A stretch of 64,000 bases of DNA from CAVQOB01 sp963714325. GTDB lineage: Bacteria; Pseudomonadota; Alphaproteobacteria; Rhizobiales; Hyphomicrobiaceae. Under the pieces are notes generated by a model. That model was not told the origin of the DNA. It ran no database searches and saw nothing but the letters and a program-made list of their open reading frames with translations. Shown here one piece after another: positions 18,397 to 29,400 of this stretch (positions within the stretch are counted from its first letter, which is position 1; each line of letters begins with the position of its first letter). The translations under genes and the position numbers were made by a program. The DNA lies in contig CAVQOB010000019.1 of the NCBI GenBank assembly GCA_963714325.1, positions 1-64,000 of the forward strand. Reading direction: 5' to 3'.

Positions 18397-19104
18397 TCAG
18401 ATGACGAGATCACCGGCGAGAAAGTGGCGAGCAGCGATGGTTGTAGGCTCGGCGAAAAAGTCTTTCGACGGTGCGCGTTCAACGACGCGGCCTTTGACCA
18501 GGAAGACCACATCACCGGCGAGACGTCGCGCCTGTCCAAGGTCATGTGTCGCCATCACGACCTTGACGCCGGATGCGGCCACGGAGGCGATGATGTCTTC
18601 CACCGATTTGGTGGCTGCAGGATCGAGGCTGGCGGTTGGTTCGTCGAGGAAGAGAATGTTGGGTTCTTTTGCCAGCGCACGCGCCAGTGCGAGCCGTTGC
18701 TGCTCGCCACCGGAGAGTTTGCGCGCAGGGCGATCGGCCAACCCGCCAAGGCCGACGCGATCGAGGAGTTTTGCAATGACGTCGGGATCGGACGCGCGGT
18801 TTGCGGCCGCCAAGGCGAACGCAATGTTTGCCGCCGCCGTCCGTCGCAGCATAACGGGCTTCTGAAAGACGAATGCGCGGCGAAGGCCTGCGGCCGGCTC
18901 GATCCGACCCGCCGACGGTTCGATCAGTCCCATGGCGAGTTTCAAGAACGTCGTCTTGCCGGCCCCGTTCGGACCGAGGAGAATGGTTGGCGCGCCGATC
19001 GTGAGGTCATGAGACACGTCGTGCAGCAGGATCGTCTCACCTGCTGTGACGGTGACATTCGTGATCCTCAAAGCGTTTGACGGCTCGACGGCATCATCCC
19101 GCAT
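18397..19104 (-). CDS. tupC: Tungstate ABC transporter ATP-binding protein
   Basis: 235 residues with a complete ABC ATPase motif set: Walker A GPNGAGKTT (about residue 42), Q-loop region FVFQKPVML, signature LSGGEQQRLALARAL, Walker B ILFLDEPTASLD and switch His in MATHDLGQA. It energises tungstate uptake through TupB. The coding region overlaps tupB by 11 bases and is followed closely by tupA. Confidence 0.93.
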   Translation of the reverse strand: MRDDAVEPSNALRITNVTVTAGETILLHDVSHDLTIGAPTILLGPNGAGKTTFLKLAMGLIEPSAGRIEPAAGLRRAFVFQKPVMLRRTAAANIAFALAAANRASDPDVIAKLLDRVGLGGLADRPARKLSGGEQQRLALARALAKEPNILFLDEPTASLDPAATKSVEDIIASVAASGVKVVMATHDLGQARRLAGDVVFLVKGRVVERAPSKDFFAEPTTIAARHFLAGDLVI

Positions 19105-19783
19105 GACGCACCGCCCATTGCCGTGTGCCCCACGCGAGTGCGTTGACCGCCATGATGATCGCTAACAGAACGATGCCGAGGCTGATCGCAAGCGGGAGGT
19201 TGCCTTTCGATGTCTCCAAGGCAATCGACGTCGTCATGACGCGCGTAAAGCCGTCGATGTTGCCGCCGACGATCATGACAGCGCCGACTTCCGCTGCAGC
19301 GCGCCCGAATCCGGACAGGGCAATCGTCGCGAGCGAGAAGCGTGCATCGCGCAGCAATGCGGCAACACGTGGCAGCGGCGCCACCTGCATGGCCGCGAAT
19401 TCCTGCTCGTACTCGACCCACAAGTCCTCGATCACCTGACGAGTCAGCGCCGCGATGATCGGCGTGATCAGCAGGGCTTGCGCGATGATCATCGCCGCCG
19501 GCGTGAAGAGCAGCCCGAGTGTGCCGAGTGGACCCGAGCGTGAGAGCAGCAGAAACACGACCAAACCGACAACGACGGGTGGCAAGCCCATGAACCCGTT
19601 GAGCGCGACAACCGCGGCGTTGCGTCCAGGAAACTGGGTCAACGCAACGAACGCCCCGAGGGGCATACCGATCAGCGCGGCGATCACCGTCGCCGAAATG
19701 GTTACAAACAGCGACAGGCGCACGATTGCGAGCAGCGCTGGATCACCGCTGAAGATCAGGTGCAGCGCACTGGCAGTCTCCAA
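19094..19783 (-). CDS. tupB: Tungstate ABC transporter permease
   Basis: 229 residues, mostly hydrophobic, with about five membrane segments. The coupling loop (AAEVGAVMIVGGNIDGFTRVMTT region) has the EAA-like pattern of the molybdate/tungstate permease family. It forms the membrane channel with TupC and receives substrate from TupA. It is the first gene of the operon and is divergent from the HTH/PBP-like regulator. Confidence 0.92.
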   Translation of the reverse strand: METASALHLIFSGDPALLAIVRLSLFVTISATVIAALIGMPLGAFVALTQFPGRNAAVVALNGFMGLPPVVVGLVVFLLLSRSGPLGTLGLLFTPAAMIIAQALLITPIIAALTRQVIEDLWVEYEQEFAAMQVAPLPRVAALLRDARFSLATIALSGFGRAAAEVGAVMIVGGNIDGFTRVMTTSIALETSKGNLPLAISLGIVLLAIIMAVNALAWGTRQWAVRHAG

Positions 19784-19840
19784 GTCAGCGCTCCCGGGTA
19801 CAAGAAGGGTGATCGGTGTTGACGAGGGGCATTCATTGTG

Positions 19841-19853
19841 TTTTCATCGAAAA
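19841..19853. promoter_or_regulatory. Candidate operator in the tup/regulator divergent promoter
   Basis: TTTTC-ATC-GAAAA, a perfect 5-bp inverted repeat with a three-base spacer, lies in the 98-base gap between divergent tupB and the regulator gene. It is a candidate binding site for that regulator. It is an observation of symmetry only; the motif is short and AT-rich. Confidence 0.4.
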
Positions 19854-19881
19854 AGTCAAACATGGAAATGTGTGCAGAAAA

Positions 19882-20781
19882 ATGCAGCTAGGTGCAGGCT
19901 TGCAACTTCTGACGACCGCCGAAGCCGCCGATTACCTCCGGATCAAGGAGCGCAAGCTCTATGAATTGGTGGCTGAGCAGGCGATCCCTTGCACGAAAAT
20001 GACCGGCAAGTGGCTGTTTCCGCGCGCCGATCTGGACCGATGGCTTCTATCAGGCATGGCGCGGCCATTCGGCGTTATCCCGGCAGATCCCCCACCCATC
20101 ATCGGCGGTAGTCACGATCCCTTGTTGCAGTGGGCGCTTGCCGAAAGCCGCGCCGGTCTCGCGATCCTCCCCGAAGGCAGCGAAGCCGGCTATCGCCGGT
20201 TCCTGAACGGCGAGATTGCCGCCGCTGCCATCCACTTCCACGATCTCGACGATCCCATGAAAGACGCCAACATCGATGTCGTCGCCAAGGAGCCGACGCT
20301 TTACGACGCCGTCCTCGTGCATTTCTGCACGCGCGAGCAGGGCCTGCTTGTCGCCAGCGGCAATCCGAAAGAGCTGACGTCCGTTGCGGATATCAAGCGC
20401 GCGAAGGCCCGCCTCGCCGTGCGGCCGGAGGGAGCGGGTGCGCAACAGTTGCTGCTGTCGTTGCTCAAGCGTGATGGCCTGAGTATCCGCGATCTCGGCA
20501 AGACGCTCCACGCGCCGACCGGCCCCGATATTGCACAAGCCATTCGCGCCGGACACGCCGACTGCGGTATCGCCACGCGCGCCGTGGCCCTCGCCGCCGG
20601 CGTCGGATTCGTCCCCTTGATCAAGGAACGCTTCGATCTCTTGATGCGCCAGCGCGACAGCTATCGTCCACCGCTACAAACATTCCTGAAACTCCTGGAA
20701 CAGCCGGTGTTCACTAACCGCGCGAAGGAACTCGGCGGGATCGACGTCGCGCGCGCCGGGACAGTACGGTGGGCGCCTTGA
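19882..20781 (+). CDS. HTH-PBP-like transcriptional regulator, probably tungstate/molybdate responsive
   Basis: 299 residues from the ATG at 19882 (a GTG at 19870 is also in frame). The N-terminus is an excisionase/MerR-type helix-turn-helix (LLTTAEAADYLRIKERKLYELVAEQ), followed by a periplasmic-binding-protein-like domain without a signal peptide (PIIGGSHDPLLQWALAES, FLNGEIAAAAIHFHD, IKRAKARLAVRPEGAGAQQL, DIAQAIRAGHADCGIATRAVA). This architecture is known for cytoplasmic regulators next to molybdate or tungstate transporters. The divergent position to tupB suggests it senses the oxyanion and controls tup. The effector is inferred. Confidence 0.85.
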   Translation: MQLGAGLQLLTTAEAADYLRIKERKLYELVAEQAIPCTKMTGKWLFPRADLDRWLLSGMARPFGVIPADPPPIIGGSHDPLLQWALAESRAGLAILPEGSEAGYRRFLNGEIAAAAIHFHDLDDPMKDANIDVVAKEPTLYDAVLVHFCTREQGLLVASGNPKELTSVADIKRAKARLAVRPEGAGAQQLLLSLLKRDGLSIRDLGKTLHAPTGPDIAQAIRAGHADCGIATRAVALAAGVGFVPLIKERFDLLMRQRDSYRPPLQTFLKLLEQPVFTNRAKELGGIDVARAGTVRWAP

Positions 20782-20996
20782 GCCGGCGGGGTTGATTGGC
20801 AAGGCGAATTGCTGCCGTGCGAGGCGGCGTCACGCTATTGGGTGAATGGCCTTGCTCAACGCCAACGCCCTGCTGTCCACGCACCAGCCTTGCAAATCGC
20901 GCGCGGTCGATCATGGACTCTCGAAGGATTGAAAACGGGATGGGGTCAGCAAATGTATTGTGCCGAGCGTCCGATAGAGCCGGTCGCTGCCTTGTC

Positions 20997-21161
20997 TTTT
21001 ATGGTCTGAGGAAGTTGGCTGTGTGTTTCCTGCTTGAGGATGCATGCTCGATCGGCGAGGTCATGGAGATTGCTGGGCAGTCAAGAGCATTGGTCCAGCC
21101 CTAAGGTTCTGAACTCAACCGTCAGCGGCTGGCTGAGCACGCAATTGCGAAGTGGGTGTAA
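20997..21161 (+). pseudogene. C-terminal remnant of a tyrosine integrase
   Basis: Plus-strand residues FYGLRKLAVCFLLEDACSIG, then EVMEIAGQS (20997-21104), match the C-terminal catalytic pattern of tyrosine recombinases (HGLRK...LAEAGCS..EIMAITGH). After a stop, ELNRQRLAEHAIAKW (21111-21158) matches the family's extreme C-terminus. The catalytic HxLR His is Tyr and the GH box reads GQS, so it is dead. No N-terminal half is present. It lies outside the present island and marks an older integration at the same tRNA locus. Confidence 0.65.
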
Positions 21162-21719
21162 CAGCGCGCGGGCGGTTGCCACGAAGCGACTGCAAAACAC
21201 GGCCCCGATCCGCGGCTAGGGCGGGCCAATTCGGGAAAAATCGCAATGAGAATCGATCGTGTCGTTGCTGGCGTCATCAAGCATGTGAAGGCGGCAAATC
21301 AAGCGCTGGTTAGCGAATTGCAGCGGGCTCCACGAGCGCCGGCGGCAGTCACCTTGGCGCAACTGGAAATCCTCGTAGGCCTTCCACGATGGCGAACAAC
21401 TCGCCGGAAATGCGGTCATGCAACAGGAGGCTGTCATATGCCACCCGCCAAACAAGTTCGGCAGCTTGAGGGCTAGGCAAGCCCCGCCGAAGAGCCAAGT
21501 CACCCATAGCTGTTCGGTCATTTTAGCAAGTCAGCGATCCGGCGGCAGCGTGAGGTGAGCGGGTTGCTGGCCAAGTTGCGCGACGCATTGGGCGTTGGAG
21601 TAATGTCGAGGTCGGCACTAGGTTACAATTGGGGTGCTTCCGATGTGGTTCCGGTTTGATTGAAGCCGCCAGGCGTCGCTTGTAGCCGCCAGTTAAGACG
21701 TTGATTTTGTTCGAAATTT
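21162..21719. other. Degenerate DNA between old integrase remnant and island left end
   Basis: No convincing gene on either strand. The last 75 bases contain one GTGGTTCC (21645-21652) and a stretch (21701-21720) resembling the sequence just inside the right att site (47794-47813). This supports the view that the flank is the right end of an older, mostly deleted element. Confidence 0.5.
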
Positions 21720-21770
21720 TGGTGGGCGCGACAGGGATTGAACCTGTGACCCCACCCGTGTGAAGGGTGT
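21720..21770. repeat. Left attachment site (51-bp partial tRNA-Val copy)
   Basis: Identical over 51 bases to 47814-47864, which is the 3' part (nucleotides 25-75 including CCA) of the intact tRNA-Val(CAC) gene. The copy here lacks the 5' part of the tRNA and lies 170 bases before the integrase start. It is read as the chromosomal-side att site left after integration into the tRNA 3' end. Confidence 0.93.
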
Positions 21771-21881
21771 CGACTTGATTTCCGGGAGTTTCCGGAATTT
21801 GCCGTCACCATTTCAACATATTGATTTACATAGCTCATTCTTGCGAAGCTTTGCCGCGGGTTTCGCTGAGACAGATTTTTG

Positions 21882-21920
21882 GTGGTTCCTTTGTGGTTCC
21901 TGTGGTTCCTTTGTGGTTCC
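21882..21920. promoter_or_regulatory. Four GTGGTTCC repeats before the integrase (putative arm sites)
   Basis: GTGGTTCC occurs at 21882-21889, 21893-21900, 21902-21909 and 21913-21920, with start-to-start spacings of 11, 9 and 11 bases. The same octamer occurs twice near the right end (47727 and 47738, spacing 11). Regular helical spacing between att and int, and presence at both ends, fits arm-type integrase binding sites that may also autoregulate int. Confidence 0.7.
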
Positions 21921-21939
21921 TTTTTTGCGGTTCTGGCCA

Positions 21940-23208
21940 ATGACTGAGCGCCTGACGAAACGCGTCCTCGACAGTCTCACGCCTCGCCCCAAGGACAGCT
22001 TCTTATGGGATAGCGAAACGAGCGGCTTCGGCGCTCGAATCTGGCCATCAGGTCGGATCACGTTCATTGCCAAATACCGGGTCGGCGGCGGCCGGTCGGC
22101 TGCGACGCGACGACTCACAATTGGCACCTATGGAATCCTGACAGTCGAAGAAGCGCGCGCTCTTGCAAAGAAGGCGCTCGGCTCCGTCGCCCATGGCGAA
22201 GATCCGGCCGGTGCCAAACAGGCCAAGCGGCGAGAAATGACCGTCGCACAGTTGATCGACATCTATGCGGCCGAAGGCACAGAACATATGAAGGATCGAA
22301 ACCGCCGTTACATGCTGGCGCGGCTCCAACATCACGTCTTTCCGATCCTCGGACGCAAGAAGATCTCTGAAGTGCGCGTCGCCGATGTCGAGCACTTCAT
22401 GCGCGACGTGAAGGCCGGGAAGACGGCGAAAGATGAGAAAGGTACCACGTCGCGGTCTCGAATCATCGTCCGCGGCGGACCCGGTGCCGCACTCAAAGGC
22501 GTTCGCGATTTATCAGCCGTCTTCACCTTCGCCGTCCGGCGAGAGTTGGTGCCGTCCAATCCCTGCAGCGCCGTCAAGAAACCAGCAGACGGCAAGCGCA
22601 CTCGCTTTCTGTCGCTCGACGAGGTCAAACACCTCGGCGCTGCGCTCGACGCCTTCTCGGCCGAAGGTATGTCGCCGAAGGCGATCCAAATCATGCGCCT
22701 TTGGGCATTGACTGGCTGCCGTCGCGACGAGATCGCGGGCATGAAGTGGTCCGAAGTTGATTTCGAGCGTGCGTGCTTGCGTCTGGAAGAATCCAAAACC
22801 GGTAAATCCGTTAGACCACTGGCCGGCGCGGCCGTCGCTTTGCTTCAGTCGCTCGCGCATGAACGATCTTCGCCGTTCGTCTTTCCATCTGAAGACGGCA
22901 GCACCTACTACCAAGGCACCAAACGCCTATGGGCAAAAGTTGTGAAGCGCGCGAACCTTCCCGGCGTCACGCCGCACACCTTGCGCCACACGATCGGGTC
23001 GGCCGCCGTCTCATCCGGAGAAACGCTTGCTATGACCGGCGCCTTGTTGGGGCACGCTGACAATCGCTCGACGAGCATCTACGCCCACATGCAGCAAGAC
23101 CCAGCGCGCCGGGCAGCAGATCGCGTGGTGGGACCGATTGCAACGGCGTTGGGGGTGCAGGCGGTGGCAGTAGTGCAACCATTGCGTGTCAGGAAACTCG
23201 GACAATGA
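21940..23208 (+). CDS. int: Island tyrosine integrase (P4-type)
   Basis: 422 residues from the ATG at 21940; the frame is open further upstream but through the arm-site repeats. The N-terminal DUF4102-type domain (LTKRVLDSLTPRPKDSFLWD, GFGARIWPSG) is followed by a SAM-like core-binding domain (MTVAQLIDIYAAEG) and a catalytic domain with all active residues: Arg in TGCRRDEI, HTLRH, LGHADNRSTS and Tyr in IYAHM. It catalyses excision and integration at tRNA-Val between the 51-bp repeats. The gene points into the island. Confidence 0.95.
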   Translation: MTERLTKRVLDSLTPRPKDSFLWDSETSGFGARIWPSGRITFIAKYRVGGGRSAATRRLTIGTYGILTVEEARALAKKALGSVAHGEDPAGAKQAKRREMTVAQLIDIYAAEGTEHMKDRNRRYMLARLQHHVFPILGRKKISEVRVADVEHFMRDVKAGKTAKDEKGTTSRSRIIVRGGPGAALKGVRDLSAVFTFAVRRELVPSNPCSAVKKPADGKRTRFLSLDEVKHLGAALDAFSAEGMSPKAIQIMRLWALTGCRRDEIAGMKWSEVDFERACLRLEESKTGKSVRPLAGAAVALLQSLAHERSSPFVFPSEDGSTYYQGTKRLWAKVVKRANLPGVTPHTLRHTIGSAAVSSGETLAMTGALLGHADNRSTSIYAHMQQDPARRAADRVVGPIATALGVQAVAVVQPLRVRKLGQ

Positions 23209-23406
23209 TCTCGTCGTGCTGACGGCCGACCCAATCCACAAATAGGCAATCACACGGCGGCTTGAAAAGTCAGTCGCAAAAAATCTGGCCACGGCAAGCA
23301 TCACGCCATCAAGGCCAACGGCTTTTGCACGCCTCGGGACCTGTTGCTGGGATGCCCCGATACGACGACCAGTAGTCCAACCCTCCCCCGGCCGCCGCCT
23401 TGACCC

Positions 23407-26400
23407 TCAGAACAAATTACTCACCAGAATATCCTCATCCAGCACGCTCGTCAGGTTAACGCCGACGAGCACGGTGATCGAGCCGTTGTTGGCGGTGATG
23501 AAGGAATTGCCGCCGTAGAACTGCGACGCGGCCCGCACTGCCGCCACGTCGGCAAACGCGCTCGACGAGAACATGAGTTGGTCGCTGGCCCCCGCGGCCC
23601 CAGTGAAGTCGTAGATGTAGTCGTAGCCGTAGCCGGTGCCCGCAACCAAGAACTGGTCGTTGCCGGCGCCACCATACAGGGCGTCGGTATCGGCGCCGCC
23701 TTTCAGAGTGTCGTCGTCGGCGAAGCCGAACAGGATGTCGATGCCGGCGCCGCCGCGCAAAACGTCATTGCCGGAATCGCCGACCAGCAGGTCGTTATCC
23801 GCGCCACCATCCAGCGTGTCGTTGCCGGTCGAGCCGCTGAGCAGATCGATGCCCGAGCCACCGCTGATGCTGTCATTGTCGGCGTCGCCATAGAGGCTGT
23901 CGTCACCATCGCCACCGAAGACCGTATCGGCACCGCTACCGGCTTCGACGACGTCAGTGCCGGCTGAGCCGGTATAAGTATCGGCGCCGTCACCGAGATT
24001 GCCGTAGTTGTTCGCCAAATCGGAGCCGCCGTAGACCGTATCATCGCCGGCCGCCGCATAGATGATGTCGACATTGTTGCCGCCGTCGATCAGGTCGTTG
24101 CCGGAGCCCGCCACGTCAAACAGTTCGGACAGAATGTCACCGCCATCGCCGCCGTAGATCGTGTCGTTACCAGCATCGCCGACCAGCACGTCCTCGTTAG
24201 CGCCGCCATAGATGCCATCGCCACCAGCTCCGCCGTAGACGCTGTCGAAGCCGTCGTTGCCGAAGATGATGTCAGCGCCGGTCGTGCCTTGCACGAAGTC
24301 GTTGCCGGCCAGCGCGTGCGACGTGGTGCCGGGCGTCGCCAGCGTGACGCTGTCGTTGCCGGCGGTGAACGCTGACGCCGAGCCGGCGTTGATCACGAAG
24401 GCTTCGTCGAACGTCGCGCCACGCGCGTCGGTGATGCGCACGGTGATGCTGTAGGCGTTACCGGCGACGATCGCGCCGGTGTCGGCGACGACGATGGTGT
24501 TGCCGGAGATGCCGAACCGCCCACTGGCACTGTTGACGAGCGAATAGGTTGCCGTGTCGCCGAGCGGGGCATCGGGATCGGACCAGCCGAGCACGCCGAC
24601 TTCGGAACCATCCGGCGCGCCGGCGGCAAGTGCCGTGGTCGAGAATGTGATATCGGTCGGCGCGTCGTTCAAAACCTCGGAAGCCGTGAACGTACCGTTG
24701 GCGAAGGTCAGAAATTCAAAATTATTCAGCGTGTCGCTACCGACGCTTGGATTGAAGACGACCAGCGCGCCGGGCGTGCCAGTGATGCTGTAATCGCGCC
24801 ACTGGCCGGCGTAGATCGCCGTATCGCCCATGCCGGCGCCGGCATCGACGGCGTTTGCGCCACTTTCGGTCATCGCGAAACGGTCGTTGAGGCTGGTGCC
24901 GACGATGCTCTCGAAGTTGATCGCCCGGCCGGAGCCGTCGAAGTTGTTCGGGCCGGCGCCAAGATTGAGGGCGACGCCGGAGGTCGATGCAGCATAGCTC
25001 AGCGTATCGGTGCCAGCTCCGCCGTCGATGGTCGTGCTGTTGGCCAAGCCGGCGACGTTGAATGTATCGGCTAGGGCCGAGCCGGTGACGGATTCGATGT
25101 TGATCAGCCGATCGTGGCCGGTGATCGGTGCTGCACCCGCGCCAACATCGAGGATGACGGGCGACCCGCTCGCGGCATAGCTGGCGCTGTCATTGCCGCC
25201 GCTGCCATTGAGCGTGCGCTGGATGGAGTCCGAGGCACTGAAAACATCGCTGCCGAAACCGCCGTTGATCGTCTCGAAGTTTGAAAACGTATCGGTGCCA
25301 ACACCGGTTCCTGTCGCTGCGTTGGTGCCGGTGGCGTTCAGCGTGCAGGTGATGGCAGTGCCGATATTGGCGTAACTGAGTGTGTCGTTGCCATTGCCGG
25401 CGTTCAACGTCTGATCGGCCGCGTCATTGACGTTGAACGTGTCGTCGAGGCCGGAGCCGGTGATCACCTCGATGTTGATCAGCCGGTCATGACCGGCGAT
25501 CGGCGCCGCGCCCGCGCCGACGTCGAGAATGACGGCGCCAGAACTCGCCGTATAGTCGGCGCTGTCACTACCGCCGGCGCCATTGAGCGTACGCTGGACG
25601 GCGTTGGCCAGGTTGAAGGTGTCGGCGCCCGCGCCGCCGGTGACGTTCTCGATGGCTGTCAGCGTATCGGAGCCGACGTCGGCGCCCGATGCAGATCCGC
25701 CGCCGCTGCCATCGAGCGTGACAGTGACGGCGTTGGTCGCAGCACTGTAATCAACCGTATCACCCGTCCCGGCGCCACCGTCATAGGTGTCATTGCCGAG
25801 ACTGCCGAAGATCAAATCGTTGCCGCCTTCGCCGTTAACGGTGTCGTTGCCCGCTCCCGCGGTAATTCTGTCAGCGCCGTCCCCGGCATTGAAAAAGTCG
25901 CCGATCGCATCCTGCAGCTCGCCCACGGTGCCACCGGTGAAGCCGGTCAATGTACCATTGCTGGCGTTCGCAACATCGTCGCCGGCAGTGCCTGTGAACG
26001 TGACTAATTCCGGGGCAAAGATGAAGTCGCTGGCCTGCAGGCCGGAGGTGACGCCGGTCAGGGTGATCTGGTTGCCGGGCTGGCCGGCGAAAGTGATGAC
26101 GGCATTGGCGCCATAGGTGATTGTCAGTGAGCCAAAGGTCTGCCCGAGGCCGGTTAAGTTGATCCGATCATGCTCGGCGCCGTTCACGACCGTGGTCACG
26201 AAACCGGAGAGGGTATCGGTGCCAAAGCCGAAGGCGGCGTAACGGAACTGATCGGCGCCGGCTCCACCGATCAAGGTGTCATTGCCAAGACCGCCATCGA
26301 GGGTATCGTTGCCATCGGCACCGTCGAGGCGATTTGTGGTGGTGTTACCGGTGATGTTGTCGGCGCCCGAACCGCCAGTGACGCGTTCGAAATTGGCAAG

Positions 26401-29400
26401 CTGGTCGGTGCCGCTCTCGGCGCCCACCGCCTGATTGGTGGCGGCTGCGAGATTGACAACGACGCCGAGCGTGGTCGAGGCGAAGCTCACCGTATCGGCC
26501 GTGCCGGTACTACCATCCATTGTGTCGTTACCGGCGCCGCCGTCGATGGAATCGTTGTCCTGGCCGCCATTCACGGTATCGTCACCGCCACCGCCGCTTA
26601 GGCTGTCGTTGCCCAGGCCGCCATTGATGATGTTACCGGCGCCATTGCCGGTGATCGTGTCGTTTGTGGATATGCTTGATATGACGGTGACGTTCTCGAT
26701 ACCGAGCAGGTTGGTGGTGGCGGAGCCGTTTGCGAACGAGGCATTACCGGACGCATCGAGAGTGAAATTGAGATTACCGCTCGCAACTAGAACCGCAGTG
26801 TCGACATCGGCCCCGCCATCGAACGTGTTCGAGCCATTTGAGCCGCCCGAATACATGAAAAACGTGTCGTTGCCGCCATTGCCGATGAATGTTTGCCCGG
26901 CAAATTGGCCGGTCATGGTGTCGTTGCCCGAGCCGCCGAGCACAATCTCAACGTCGTAGAGCGAGTCGGCACCGATTTCGGTCCCGGTGGCACCACCAGA
27001 TGTTCCGAACTGCTGGAGATCAAGCGTAACACCGGATGTGGTCATGGAATAGTCGACGGTGTCGAAGCCGGCGTCGCCGTAGAAATTGTCGTTACCGACT
27101 GAGCTCTTGAGAACATCGTTGCCATCGCCGCCATACAGTACGCGTCTTGTTAGTGCGGAGGAGGAACCCGATGTCAGAGTGTCGGCGCCGCTGCCGCCGA
27201 TCACCTCCTCGACATTGACGATCTGGTCGGTGCCGATTTCTACGCCGGTGGCCTGATTCGACAAGGTTGCCAGATTGACGACGACACCCAGCGTGGTCGC
27301 GGAGTAGTCGACGACGTCACCCCATGTCGTTCCGACCGGCACCTCATCACCACCGTCGATCACGTCGTCGCCGCCGCCGCCGATCAACCTGTCGTTGCCG
27401 GCATCACCGAAGAGCGTGTCGGCTCCCCCACCACCGTTAAGCACATTCGCTTCGATGTCACCGGTCAGGGTGTCGTCACCCGCGCCGCCGGTGAGGTTCT
27501 CGATCTCGATCAGCGTGTCGTCGCCAATATCGGCACCGGTGGCCTCACCGAAATTCAAATCGGCGGTCACCGCGAGCAGCGCCGATGCGTAGCTGGCCGT
27601 ATCACGGTCCAGTCCGCCGCCAGCACCCCCGTCTAGCGAGTCATTGCCCAGCCCGCCCTCGAGAACGTCGGCATCGTCGCCGCCAAGCAGCGTATCCTGC
27701 CCGGCGCCGCCCTGCAGCGTGTCATTGCCCTGGCCGCCTTCAATCGAATCGCTGCCGCCGCCACCATCGATAACATTGTCGAGGAAACCACCGATCAGGG
27801 TATCGCCTTGACTAGAGCCGATCAGGCCGTGGAAATCCCCGTCGAGGGTATCGGTTCCAGCGCCAAAGGTGTTCTGCCCGACACCGGTGATGCTGAGATT
27901 TACGGTGACCCCACTCGTGGCGCCAGCGTAGGAGATAGTATCCAGATCCGAACCCATTGAGGATTTGCAAAAGGTCGTCGCCATCGCCGCCGATGAGCAG
28001 GTCATCACCCGTATAGCCATATAGCGTGTCGTTGCCAGCGCCGCCATCGAGGGTGTCATTGCCGCTCCCGGATAGTATGGCGTCATTGCCGTTCAGTGCC
28101 AGGAAGCTGTCACCGATCGTATCCTGCAACTCGGCCAACGAGCCGCCGGTGAACCCGGTCAGAGTGCCAGAGAGGAATGCGCCTGATCATTGCCGATTGT
28201 GCCTGTGAACGTTGCCGACTCCGGGACAAAAATGAAGTCGCTGGCCTGCAGGCCGGAGGTGACGCCGGTCAGGGTAATCTGGTTGCCGGGTTGACCGGCG
28301 AATGTGATGACGGCGTTGGCACCATAGGTGATCGTGAGCGACCCGAAGGTCTGCCCGAGGCCGGTCAGGTTGATCCGGTCATGCTCGGCGCCGTTGATCG
28401 CCGTTGTCACGAAGTCGCTGATGATATCGCTGCCGAAACCGAAGGCGGCGTACCCGAACCGGTCGGCGCCAGCCCCCCCGACCAAGGTGTCGTTGCCGAG
28501 GCCGCCATCGAGGGTGTCGTGGCTGCCTCCACCGTTGAGCAAATTAGCAGCGGAGTTTCCGGTCAGCGTATCAGCGACCGAGCCACCGATGACGTTCTCA
28601 ATACCATTCAATGTCTCGGTATCGATGCCAGTTGCCGTGACCACTGCGTCGCCGTTGACGTTGAGCGTCAACACAATTGCCGAAGTCGCGTCCGAAAGGT
28701 CTGCCGTATCGCCACCCGCCGAATTACCGCCGCCATCGAGCGTATCATTGCCGGCAGCCCCGCGCAGCGTATCGTTGCCGCCACCGCCGCTGAGAATATT
28801 GGCGCCGGAATTGCCGGTCAGCGTATCGTCGGCCGAGCCGCCGCTGACGTTTTCGATACCGATCAAGGTGTCGGTATCGATGCCTGTAGCCGTGACGACC
28901 GCGCCGCCGCTGCCGTCGAGCGTCAGCACAACCGCGCCGGTCGCGTCAGAAAGGTTGGCTGTATCGCCGCCTGCTGCGTTGGCGCCACCATCGAGCGTAT
29001 CATCGCCCGCTCGCCCACGCAGCGTATCGTCGCCATTGCCGCCGTTGAGCACATTCACGCCAGCATTGCCAGACAGCGTATCATTGCCCGTGCCACCGAT
29101 AATATTCTCGATGCCGATCAAGGTGCCGCTCGAAAAGCCGTTTCCGGCTAAAAAGACCCCCGCGCCGCCGCTGTCATTGAGCCCCACACCGAACGCGCCA
29201 GCGATATCTGAAAGATTCGCCGTATCGCCGCCCGCCGCATTGGCGCCGCCATCGAGCGTATCATTGCCTCCGGCCCCGCGCAGCACGTCATCGCCATTGC
29301 CGCCTGCCAGGCTGTTGTCCGACGCATTGCCCATGATGCCGTCGTTTCCGGTGCCGCCGATGACGTTCTCGATACCGATCAAGGTGTCGGTATCGATTCC

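Noticed and set aside
19784..19881. A molybdenum/tungsten cofactor riboswitch before the tup operon
   Set aside because: The gap is only 98 bases and I see no matching stem arrangement; the divergent protein regulator explains control more simply.
20768..20776. GGTGGGCGC as an outer att copy of the older element
   Set aside because: Only nine bases match the tRNA 3' end and they lie within the end of the regulator coding sequence; could easily be chance.
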